A program made the position numbers and the translations under genes. Positions 37,101-43,408 of a stretch of DNA of 64,000 nucleotides are shown here, piece after piece. The DNA lies in NCBI RefSeq assembly GCF_025466085.1, contig NZ_JANLOD010000050.1:1-64000 (forward strand), in the 5' to 3' direction. This DNA comes from Pseudomonas sp. 14P_8.1_Bac3. GTDB taxonomy: Bacteria; Pseudomonadota; Gammaproteobacteria; Pseudomonadales; Pseudomonadaceae. The notes below the pieces were generated by a model. It made no database searches and was not told where the DNA came from. It worked only from the letters and a program-made list of their open reading frames with translations. The number at the start of each line of letters is the position of its first letter. Within the stretch, counting starts at the first letter, position 1.

Positions 37101-37276
37101 AAATAAACCTGGTCGGGGTCGAGATGTTCGAGCCCATGCTTGACCAGCAACTCGGCGGCCACTTCATGTGCGGTGTCATGCAGACTCGGGCAGGCCAGGA
37201 TGACGTGGGCGGCGAGGACCTTGAGGGCGGCCATGTCCGCGGCGTTGGGCAGAGGACGGGGTTCAACTGAATTCAT
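34190..37276 (-). CDS. DUF6543-type toxin paralogue with a degenerate EreA/TIKI-fold module
   Basis: A 1028-residue paralogue of the neighbouring giant toxin, similar through its N-terminal region (LPNAADMAALKVLAAH, VYFHRFKAAQS, QDNADLLDLYAGFY), the hydrophobic stretch from Phe370 (FGPMAAVGWPVALPVIGASL), the middle GYWAIIDPARPNQF domain and a single C-terminal module. That module keeps Glu733 in GETL but has Leu735 where His is expected, Arg762 in place of Glu (YMRRL) and Asn in place of the second His (GVENT), so it is probably catalytically dead or has another activity. The ATG at 37276 has a strong AAGGAGAG site; the frame is open further but runs antisense to the oxidase gene. No signal peptide. 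It is first in the likely toxin operon. Confidence 0.85.
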   Translation of the reverse strand: MNSVEPRPLPNAADMAALKVLAAHVILACPSLHDTAHEVAAELLVKHGLEHLDPDQVYFHRFKAAQSSSTSFTGWQHSLEKPYESLTLTQLVIHRFRATDQDNADLLDLYAGFYTAGPEAENFNETNEVHLHGNEVLKAFWDLNFSDIYRNKLRTFWNDYAGDFRTLAKCNFLSHAVEARDSGQLSDDDFQTAIKAVIGPLTWPVRLNMLQTETAPGEGLHVAALDVAGHVATNLLRIVDAKGRQIVYVPGETQAFEVFETPSELHWWVLNQMNKEAPRRAFLNHFSLADRQAISEDITDLLNRLVSTWGHADHHLINQTDQTITADAFSWLRDSTRQAMFAEADLSLTSNGDLRKKLWIGYLSAGLKLFGPMAAVGWPVALPVIGASLASMGLNIDQAVNGKTASERKDGVIGAVLSAIDVLFNLPFLKGVGSEAEVGAEVDAAEAAEWDEYRSALDESAPPEQQTPVNEQTEGALPPAEEISALPAEAAKPSDIPQAFETNELLDGKTPISESGKFQGIYALDSDPPYAILMNDTAYYVRYFPDSQGGGYWAIIDPARPNQFIHSLPVRLNAEGVWERMPKLRLPAGGQCLGKTCEVELEMTELPDATQPVADTPETPQPSTSRTARLVKTPYDVAPHARASLRQWALGIRETHVQVQMGPGGALVIPDRYAVNFADKAATLLSSARRFYQNLPWENLPPRPPIPTVDSTTTFRELFERALSEAPGLVIGETLDRITSMRLVIEDMPTLASQGVKTLYMRRLLADFAQTELNNYFNTGVMSNDLEAYLTRLGTDPAGQFNELELVKTARAHGVRVQAIDCAANYRKPIAQTAVDEQMIASHLAHEIMFSDKLLNDSGKWVVLTGVENTNTFRGLAGLSELEGGIGLRIEEVYPGQGQRIDLDPGTEIERGPFFHSPVSRGNVDPFHADLRLQMEAPAVSWTEGQTRRLLFRQGMFLFEKTEGAYTLVHRSSNGSVVRTAVEAMADGNYRIIRPSWPTISGVTFASVEALSKALKSIGLSLQSRVPA

Positions 37277-37492
37277 GTGTTCTCTCCTTGAGAAATGGGC
37301 GTCGAGCATCGCCCATGCGCTCAAGGCAGGTGCACTACATAGATAGCGCCACTTCCGTTCCCCTACCGTGTAGAGGCCGATCCGGCTGTGACCATCCGCC
37401 ACGCCACCCTTACTGTTTCGCAAGCGCAGGTGTATCGTATTCGCCTTTTGCGGGCCCGTGGGTCGGCGCTGATACGTGAGGTGGTTGAGTTC

Positions 37493-38869
37493 ATGTCCTT
37501 TACCCGTCGACAAATACTCGGTGGTCTGGCCGGTCTTGTGGTAGTTGGCGCGGGGGCCGGTGGCGCGTCGCGTTACTGGCTGGGCAGGATGGCCGATGGC
37601 GACGCGGGCCACGACTACGAGCTGATCGCCGCACCGCTGGACGTCGAGCTGGTCGCCGGGCACAAGACTGAAGCCTGGGCGTTCGGCCCTTCGGCGCCGG
37701 GCACCGAGTTGCGCGTCCGCCAGGGCGAATGGCTGCGGGTGCGCTTCATCAATCACCTGCCGGTTGCCACGACCATCCACTGGCACGGCATCCGCCTGCC
37801 GCTGGAAATGGACGGCGTGCCGTACGTCTCGCAGCTGCCGGTGCTGCCGGGGGAATACTTCGATTACAAATTCCGTGTGCCGGATGCCGGCAGCTACTGG
37901 TATCACCCGCATGTGAACAGCAGCGAGGAACTCGGTCGCGGCCTCGTCGGGCCGTTGATCGTCGAAGAGCGCGAGGCCACCGGTTTCAAGTACGAGCAAA
38001 CCCTGAGCCTGAAGAGCTGGCATGTCGACGAGCAGGGCGCGTTTCTGCCGTTCAGCATTCCTCGCGAAGCCGCGCGTGGCGGCACCGCGGGGCGTCTGGC
38101 GACGATCAATGGTGTCGCGCAAGCGGTGATCGATTTGCCCGCCGGGCAGATCAGCCGGGTGCGCGTGCTCAACCTCGACAACACGCTGACGTATCGCCTG
38201 AACATTCCGGACGTCGAAGCGCAGATCTACGCGCTGGACGGCAACCCCATCGAACCGCGCCCCTTGGGCAAGGAGTACTGGCTCGGGCCGGGCATGCGGA
38301 TCTGCCTGGCGATCAAGGCACCGCCGGCCGGTGAAGAATTATCGTTGCGCAATGGCCCGGTGCGCCTGGGCACCTTCCGTTCAGTGGCCAACAGCGACGC
38401 GCCGACCGCATGGCCGCCGGCGCTGCCCGCCAATCCGGTGGCCGAGCCGGACCTGGCCAATGCCGAGAAACTCAACTTCAATTTCGAATGGGTCGGCTCG
38501 GTGTCGGTGAATGTCGACAACGGCAAGCCGCCAAGCCTGTGGCAAATCAACGGCAAAGCCTGGGACATCACCGACAAGACCTGCGCCGACCGCCCGATCG
38601 CCAGGCTCGAAAAGGGCAAGAGCTACATTTTCGAATTGAAAAACATGACTCAGTATCAGCACCCGATTCACTTGCACGGCATGAGCTTCAAGGTGATCGC
38701 CTCGAACCGGCACAAGGTGATTCCGTACTTCACCGACACCTACCTGCTGGGCAAGAACGAGCGGGCGCAAGTCGCGCTCGTGGCGGATAATCCGGGCGTG
38801 TGGATGTTCCATTGCCATGTGATCGACCACATGGAAACCGGCCTGATGGCCGCCATCGAGGTGGCGTGA
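37493..38869 (+). CDS. Periplasmic multicopper oxidase, Tat-exported
   Basis: A 458-residue multicopper oxidase with a twin-arginine signal (MSFTRRQILGGLAGLVVVGA). All four copper-binding segments are present: TIHWHGIRLP, SYWYHPHVN, HPIHLHGMSF and MFHCHVIDHMETGLM, the last with the type 1 copper Cys, His and axial Met. This favours an active laccase-like or metal-oxidising enzyme; substrate unknown. The ATG at 37493 gives the Tat signal. It overlaps tadA by one base (TGATG), so they are coupled. The PAO1 counterpart directly follows guaA, so the toxin genes are an insertion here. The 216 bases upstream hold the divergent promoters. Confidence 0.92.
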   Translation: MSFTRRQILGGLAGLVVVGAGAGGASRYWLGRMADGDAGHDYELIAAPLDVELVAGHKTEAWAFGPSAPGTELRVRQGEWLRVRFINHLPVATTIHWHGIRLPLEMDGVPYVSQLPVLPGEYFDYKFRVPDAGSYWYHPHVNSSEELGRGLVGPLIVEEREATGFKYEQTLSLKSWHVDEQGAFLPFSIPREAARGGTAGRLATINGVAQAVIDLPAGQISRVRVLNLDNTLTYRLNIPDVEAQIYALDGNPIEPRPLGKEYWLGPGMRICLAIKAPPAGEELSLRNGPVRLGTFRSVANSDAPTAWPPALPANPVAEPDLANAEKLNFNFEWVGSVSVNVDNGKPPSLWQINGKAWDITDKTCADRPIARLEKGKSYIFELKNMTQYQHPIHLHGMSFKVIASNRHKVIPYFTDTYLLGKNERAQVALVADNPGVWMFHCHVIDHMETGLMAAIEVA

Positions 38870-39366
38870 TGCGGCAGATTCGTCCTGCGGCGATCATCGA
38901 TCGCAGCCGTGACCGTGACTTCATGCATGAAGCCCTGGCGCTCGCGGCACAAGGCGCGGCGCTGGGTGAAGTGCCGGTGGGCGCGGTGCTGGTGCAGGAC
39001 GGTGAAATCATCGGCCGCGGCTTCAATTGCCCGATCAGCGGCAACGACCCGAGTGCCCACGCGGAGATGGTCGCGATCCGCGCCGCCGCCACGGCCGCCA
39101 GCAATTATCGCCTGCCGGGCAGCACGCTCTACGTGACGCTGGAGCCGTGCAGCATGTGCGCCGGGCTGATCGTGCACTCGCGGATTGCGCGGGTGGTGTA
39201 TGGCGCGCTGGAGCCGAAAGCCGGGATTGTGCAGAGCCAGGGGCAGTTCTTTACCCAGGGCTTCTTGAATCACCGGGTGCTGTTTGAAGGTGGGGTGTTG
39301 GCTGAAGAGTGCGGGACTGTTTTGAGCGAGTTCTTCAAGGCGCGCCGGGCGAAACCCGCAATCTGA
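38869..39366 (+). CDS. tadA: tRNA-specific adenosine deaminase TadA
   Basis: TadA converts A34 of tRNA-Arg(ACG) to inosine, an essential step for decoding. In 165 residues the deaminase zinc site is complete: HAEMVAI and PCSMCAGLIVHSRI, with the catalytic Glu in HAE. It starts at the ATG overlapping the stop of the multicopper oxidase gene, giving MRQIRPAAIIDRSRD before the conserved FMHEALALA. This coupling with the oxidase is conserved in Pseudomonas but has no obvious functional reason. Confidence 0.96.
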   Translation: MRQIRPAAIIDRSRDRDFMHEALALAAQGAALGEVPVGAVLVQDGEIIGRGFNCPISGNDPSAHAEMVAIRAAATAASNYRLPGSTLYVTLEPCSMCAGLIVHSRIARVVYGALEPKAGIVQSQGQFFTQGFLNHRVLFEGGVLAEECGTVLSEFFKARRAKPAI

Positions 39367-39383
39367 AATACGACATTGAACCC

Positions 39384-39475
39384 GGTGGGAGCGGGCTTGC
39401 TCGCGAATGCGGAGGGTCAGTCAGCATTGATATTGCCTGCTCCACCGCTTTCGCGAGCAAGCCCGCTCCCACAGG
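39384..39475. repeat. REP inverted pair, GCGGGCTTGCTCGC variant
   Basis: Arms 39384-39408 and 39449-39475. The stem has a G.T wobble (GCGGGC against GCTCGC), shared by both arms. Lies between convergent tadA and cmoB. Confidence 0.9.
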
Positions 39476-39493
39476 ATTATGTGGTGGCCGGGA

Positions 39494-40450
39494 TTACTTG
39501 CGGGCCACGATTACCGCCCGCATCGGTGCAGGCAAGCCTTCGATCGTCTTGCTGTGGTCGTCCGGATCAAGAAAGTCACTGAGCGACTGGTACTTCATCC
39601 ACTCCGTGCCGCGCTGTTCCTCGACCGTGGTCACGCTCACATCCACGCATTTCACGTCGCTGAATCCCGCACGCCGCAACCACAACTCCAGCGCCGGCAC
39701 CGACGGCAGGAACCACACGTTGCGCATCTGCGCATAACGGTCTTCCGGCACCAGCACCTGTTGCTGATCGCCCTCAATCACCAGCGTTTCCAGCACCAGT
39801 TCACCGCCCTTGACCAGGCAATCCTTCAGCGCCAGCAAATGCTCGATCGGCGAACGACGGTGATAAAACACGCCCATCGAAAACACCGTGTCGAAGCCTT
39901 CCAGGTTCGGCGGCAGGTCCTCGAACGGAAACGGCAGGTGCCAGGCGTTCGGTTCGGACAGATACCGCTGCACCGCCTGGAACTGACAGAAGAACAGCCA
40001 GTTCGGATCGACGCCGATCACGCTGTCGGCACCGGCGCCGAGCATGCGCCACATGTAGTAGCCGTTGCCGCAGCCGACATCGAGGATGCGTTTGCCCTTC
40101 AGGTCCAGATGCGGGGCGACCCGCGACCACTTCCAGTCGGAGCGCCATTCGGTGTCGACATGCACGCCAAACAGGTCAAACGGGCCCTTGCGCCACGGTG
40201 ACAACCCCATCAATGCGGTACGCATCTGCGCGCGGGTGGCGTCATCGCAGTCGGTGTCCAGCGTCAGGCCATTGAGCAGATCGACTTCGCTCGGCTGGAT
40301 CTTCGGCAAGGCGTCCAGCGCACTTTGCCAACGCTCGAGGTCGCCGTGGCCCTTCTCCATTTTCTTGTCGAGTTGTGCTTGCAGGGTGTTGGCCCATTCG
40401 GCCAGCGGCGTCCCGGCCAGGCGGCGGGCGAGGGGAGACAGATCAATCAT
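39494..40450 (-). CDS. cmoB: tRNA U34 carboxymethyltransferase CmoB
   Basis: CmoB transfers the carboxymethyl group of carboxy-SAM to 5-hydroxyuridine-34 of tRNA. The 318-residue protein has a SAM-fold core with ILDVGCGNGYYMWRMLG and the partner segment FDTVFSMGVFYHRRSPIEHL; the family start is DLSPLARRLAGTPLAEWA. It overlaps the end of cmoA by four bases, so the two enzymes of this pathway are made together. Confidence 0.96.
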   Translation of the reverse strand: MIDLSPLARRLAGTPLAEWANTLQAQLDKKMEKGHGDLERWQSALDALPKIQPSEVDLLNGLTLDTDCDDATRAQMRTALMGLSPWRKGPFDLFGVHVDTEWRSDWKWSRVAPHLDLKGKRILDVGCGNGYYMWRMLGAGADSVIGVDPNWLFFCQFQAVQRYLSEPNAWHLPFPFEDLPPNLEGFDTVFSMGVFYHRRSPIEHLLALKDCLVKGGELVLETLVIEGDQQQVLVPEDRYAQMRNVWFLPSVPALELWLRRAGFSDVKCVDVSVTTVEEQRGTEWMKYQSLSDFLDPDDHSKTIEGLPAPMRAVIVARK

Positions 40451-41190
40451 GGCAAGGCAATCAACGAGGCAAAGTTAAGACACTGGAACCACGGCACGAC
40501 TTTCGAGAACCCGGCGGCCAGCAGGCGCTCGCGGTGTTCTTCGAGGCTGTCGGGCTTCATGACGTTTTCGATGGCGCTGCGCTTCTGGGCGATTTCCAGC
40601 TCGCTGTAGCCGTTGGCGCGTTTGAAGGCCACGTGCAGGTCGGTGAGCAGCGCGTGTTCTTCGGGATCATTGAAACGCAGCTTTTCCGAGAGGATCAGCG
40701 CGCCGCCGGGCAGCAGCGACTGACGGATGCGCGCGAGCAACGCGGTGCGCTGGTCCGGGGCGATGAATTGCAGGGTGAAGTTCAGCGCCACCACCGAGGC
40801 CGGCTGGAACTCGAGGGCGAGGATGTCGCCTTCGATCACGTCGACCGGCAGCAACTCCTGGAACATCGAGTCCTGGCCGTTGAGGTATTCGCGGCAGCGT
40901 TCAACCATCGCCGCTGAGTTATCCACAGCAATGACGCGGCAGCCGTCGGTGCGCACATGTCGACGCAACGCCTGGGTCACCGCGCCGAGGGACGAGCCCA
41001 GGTCATAGAGCACGCTGTGGGGCTGGGCGAATTGCGCGGCGAGCACGCCAAGGTTTTCCACGATGGTTGGATAACCCGGCACCGAGCGCTTGATCATGTC
41101 CGGGAACACCCGCACCACGTCCTCGTTGAAGGCGAAGTCGGGCACCTGGGCCAAAGGCTGGGCGAAAAGGCGATCGGGTTCTTTGCTCAC
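40447..41190 (-). CDS. cmoA: Carboxy-S-adenosyl-L-methionine synthase CmoA
   Basis: CmoA makes carboxy-SAM from SAM and prephenate for CmoB. The 247-residue protein has the SAM-binding block VLYDLGSSLGAVTQALRRH and the family opening PDRLFAQPLAQVPDFAFNED. The frame is open to 41334 but this upstream part has no family resemblance, so the GTG at 41190 (MSKEPDRLF) is used. First gene of the cmoAB pair. Confidence 0.95.
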   Translation of the reverse strand: MSKEPDRLFAQPLAQVPDFAFNEDVVRVFPDMIKRSVPGYPTIVENLGVLAAQFAQPHSVLYDLGSSLGAVTQALRRHVRTDGCRVIAVDNSAAMVERCREYLNGQDSMFQELLPVDVIEGDILALEFQPASVVALNFTLQFIAPDQRTALLARIRQSLLPGGALILSEKLRFNDPEEHALLTDLHVAFKRANGYSELEIAQKRSAIENVMKPDSLEEHRERLLAAGFSKVVPWFQCLNFASLIALP

Positions 41191-41308
41191 GGCGGTTCCA
41201 GCGGCGTAGGTGGAAAAGGCCGGCATTTTAGCCAACTTGGCGCGGGGATGCGCGGGTTGTCTGATAAACCGTGGGGCTGGCTGTGACGATTGTGTGTTGA
41301 GTGAGATC

Positions 41309-41373
41309 GCTTTCGCGAGCAGGCTCGCTCCCACAGGTGGAACGTGATCTCTGTGGAAGCGGCCTGCTTGAAG
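41309..41373. repeat. REP element with one decayed arm
   Basis: A full arm TTTCGCGAGCAGGCTCGCTC (from 41311) is followed by a degenerate inverted arm at 41350-41373 (CTGTGGAAGCGGCCTGCTTG) that has lost the inner palindrome. It appears to be a decaying pair between cmoA and the Ig-like protein gene. Confidence 0.7.
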
Positions 41374-41429
41374 GGTCAGCGGTCTATGGCCTATCGCCGT
41401 CCCTCGCGAGCCATTGGGTGATGATGCGC

Positions 41430-42077
41430 TCAGAGAATGAAAATATGTTCGGAGGTGGTCCAGTCTGAATACAGGCCATTTCGTTCCTGCCGTATCCTCA
41501 ACACGTGTACTTCGCCATTGTCAGTGAGCGGGAAATCAGGGCGGACCTGAAATCCGTAGGGCCCGTCTATAGCGGTGGTTGCTCTGTGAACGATCGTCGG
41601 CGTGCGTTTGTTGAAGACTTCGATCTGAACTTCAGCACCCCACTCGGCGGTGCCTTTGATCAAATGCCCAAGGTGAATGGCACTACCGTCGGGGGGAGAC
41701 TCGCGGACGGGCGGGGGGAGCACGATCCTGTAAGTGACGGGCTCGGAAATGGCGCCCCACTCCTTGTTGTCCAGGTGCCGCACTCGGACAGTGAGTGAGC
41801 TGTTCAGATTAAACGGCAAACTCCCGCTCCACATTCCCGACGCATTGGTAAAACCCATGCTACGCCACACATCCTGTTCTTCATGGTGGCTGATCAGAGT
41901 TTCCAGGCCCACTACGCCCGTCCCCGTGAAGGGGATCGTCCCGGCAAAAAGAACGTCCCCCGCTTTAGGCGAAGTGATGACCGGTGCAGGAATATCGGCA
42001 AGGCTGGTTTTGGCGGTAGTCGATTCCTCCGGGCCGTCGATGACGACGCCGTCTAATCGGCGAATACGTGGTTTCAT
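41430..42077 (-). CDS. Two-domain Ig-like beta-sandwich protein, unknown function
   Basis: A 215-residue protein with two repeats of a bacterial Ig-like sandwich. Repeat 1 begins PAPVITSPKAGDVLFAGTIP, repeat 2 begins PPPVRESPPDGSAIHLGHLI; both follow the P-x-I/V-x-x-P-x-x-G-x-x pattern and end with a YR or IR-type strand. There is no signal peptide, membrane segment, anchor or catalytic motif. Such modules occur in large Pseudomonas adhesins and toxins, but here they stand alone. The ATG at 42077 with GGAG upstream is chosen over a start 39 bases earlier. It looks accessory, placed between core genes cmoA and the lysoplasmalogenase-like gene. Confidence 0.75.
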   Translation of the reverse strand: MKPRIRRLDGVVIDGPEESTTAKTSLADIPAPVITSPKAGDVLFAGTIPFTGTGVVGLETLISHHEEQDVWRSMGFTNASGMWSGSLPFNLNSSLTVRVRHLDNKEWGAISEPVTYRIVLPPPVRESPPDGSAIHLGHLIKGTAEWGAEVQIEVFNKRTPTIVHRATTAIDGPYGFQVRPDFPLTDNGEVHVLRIRQERNGLYSDWTTSEHIFIL

Positions 42078-42147
42078 GATAGTCAGCTCCTTTTTTTGGA
42101 GCTTTAACGCTATCAACTGGCTCGGGCAATCGGACCTGTCAGAAATA

Positions 42148-42813
42148 CTAGTCCTGACGAGTGGTGTCGGGAATCCATCGGGTGGAGGACTGGCTGAAAG
42201 TCGAGGCGGTTATTCCCCATTGCCCCAACCAGTAGCTGAGAATGATCACGTATGGCGCTGCATAAAACGGCGCAACGAAGCGGTTGATGCCAATCACGCT
42301 GTCCGAAAACACGAACGCCACGGCACCGGCAGCGGCGAGCAGCGCCGAGCGTTTGGGTACGTCGGTGCCGAGGCGGGCCAGGGCTCTCCAGAGCATTGCC
42401 GTGATGGCCAGGCCGTACACGATGACCGGAATCAGCAGCGGGCCCAAACCATTGGAGATCAGAATCCCCAACAGCACCGCGCCCACCGCCAGGGCGATGA
42501 TCAGCGGCAGCAGCGCCAGGCGCCGGCAATCGCTCAGATAGGCTTTCAAATAAGCCAGGTGCGCAACCAGAAATGCCCCGAGGCCGAACACGAACAGATC
42601 CCCCGGCCACGCCAGCAGCACATCGCCGAGCAGGGAAAAAATCAGGCCCAGGCTGATCCAGCGCCGGTATTCGCTGGGCGGCGCATCGTGCAGCCATCCC
42701 AGCAAGGCCAGCACCGGCAGCGGTTTGACCAGCAGGCAGAGCAGCGCGGCGTGCACGCTCAGCCCGTAGATAAAGGTCACCGCGCCCATCAGCGCCAGGA
42801 TCAGCCAGCCCAT
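42148..42813 (-). CDS. YhhN-family (lysoplasmalogenase/TMEM86) membrane protein
   Basis: A 221-residue protein with about seven or eight membrane segments. The YhhN/TMEM86 family pattern is seen in LLVKPLPVLALLGWLHD, SLGLIFSLLGDVLLAWPGD and FSDSVIGINRFVAP, with the two conserved Asp in membrane segments that are thought to form the active site of the eukaryotic lysoplasmalogenase. The bacterial substrate is not settled. The start is the ATG at 42813, two bases after the inhibitor gene stop, so the two are coupled. Confidence 0.88.
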   Translation of the reverse strand: MGWLILALMGAVTFIYGLSVHAALLCLLVKPLPVLALLGWLHDAPPSEYRRWISLGLIFSLLGDVLLAWPGDLFVFGLGAFLVAHLAYLKAYLSDCRRLALLPLIIALAVGAVLLGILISNGLGPLLIPVIVYGLAITAMLWRALARLGTDVPKRSALLAAAGAVAFVFSDSVIGINRFVAPFYAAPYVIILSYWLGQWGITASTFSQSSTRWIPDTTRQD

Positions 42814-42815
42814 GA

Positions 42816-43208
42816 TCAGTTGACCGAGATCGCGCAGTCGAAGGTTTCCACCGCCGGCACTTCCGGCGCCCAAGGCTGTTGCGAGGTCAGGCGCAAGCGT
42901 CCGGAACCGGCGGCGAACGCCTGGAAGCGCCAGGTCGACACACCGGCTGCACCGACGACGCCGGCGTCTTCAGGGTTTCGATAGACCTCCGGGCCCAGCG
43001 CGCGCAACACGCCACCGGCGGAATCCTGGATCGCCCAGCGGTAGCCCGTGGTCGGGTTGCTCGGAAGGCTCAGGATCAGATTTTGCCCACTGGCCATCTT
43101 CAACGGGCACTCGCTTTGTTTTTCCACGGTCACGTTCTGTTTCGGTTGCGTGGCGCAGGCGGCCAGCAAGGAGAGGGCGAGGGGGACAAACAGGCGGGTG
43201 GGGGACAT
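42816..43208 (-). CDS. icp: Chagasin-like cysteine protease inhibitor (I42), lipoprotein
   Basis: A 130-residue predicted lipoprotein: signal VPLALSLLAACATQP with a perfect LAAC lipobox. The three inhibitor loops of chagasin are present: NPTTGYRW (loop BC), the Gly-rich GVVGAAGVSTWRF (loop DE) and QQPWAP (loop FG). It would inhibit papain-family cysteine proteases from the periplasm or cell surface. ATG at 43208 is chosen because it gives the signal peptide. Next to a Lon-like protease gene and a YhhN gene as in PAO1 (PA0777-PA0779 from memory). Confidence 0.88.
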   Translation of the reverse strand: MSPTRLFVPLALSLLAACATQPKQNVTVEKQSECPLKMASGQNLILSLPSNPTTGYRWAIQDSAGGVLRALGPEVYRNPEDAGVVGAAGVSTWRFQAFAAGSGRLRLTSQQPWAPEVPAVETFDCAISVN

Positions 43209-43304
43209 AAGGTCAGTGGCTCCGGCATTCACGACGAACGGCGAGCATAACCGAGATGAGACAAATTGTGACAGCGGCGGAAACTGGCGGTGTCAGGGCT
43301 GACG

Positions 43305-43383
43305 CCATCGCGAGCAGGCTCGCTCCCACAGGGGGTTTGTGATTGACACAGATCCAATGTGGAAGCGGGCTTGCTCGCGAAAG
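43305..43383. repeat. REP inverted pair with mixed arms
   Basis: Left arm (43305-43331) is the CGAGC type, right arm (43358-43383) the GCGGGCTTGCTCGC type with GTGGAAGC instead of GTGGGAGC. Its inner spacer nearly matches that of the pair at 51339-51416. Confidence 0.88.
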
Positions 43384-43408
43384 CGATCGAACAGGCGTTA
43401 GCGCTCTG

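Noticed and set aside
34190..37276. Smaller toxin paralogue as an immunity protein
   Set aside because: Immunity proteins are normally small and unlike the toxin; this one has the full toxin N terminus and hydrophobic segment, so a second toxin or pseudoenzyme partner is more likely.
37277..38122. N-terminal extension of the smaller toxin
   Set aside because: The frame is open but runs antisense through the multicopper oxidase gene; the ATG at 37276 has a strong ribosome site and the paralogue's similarity begins there.
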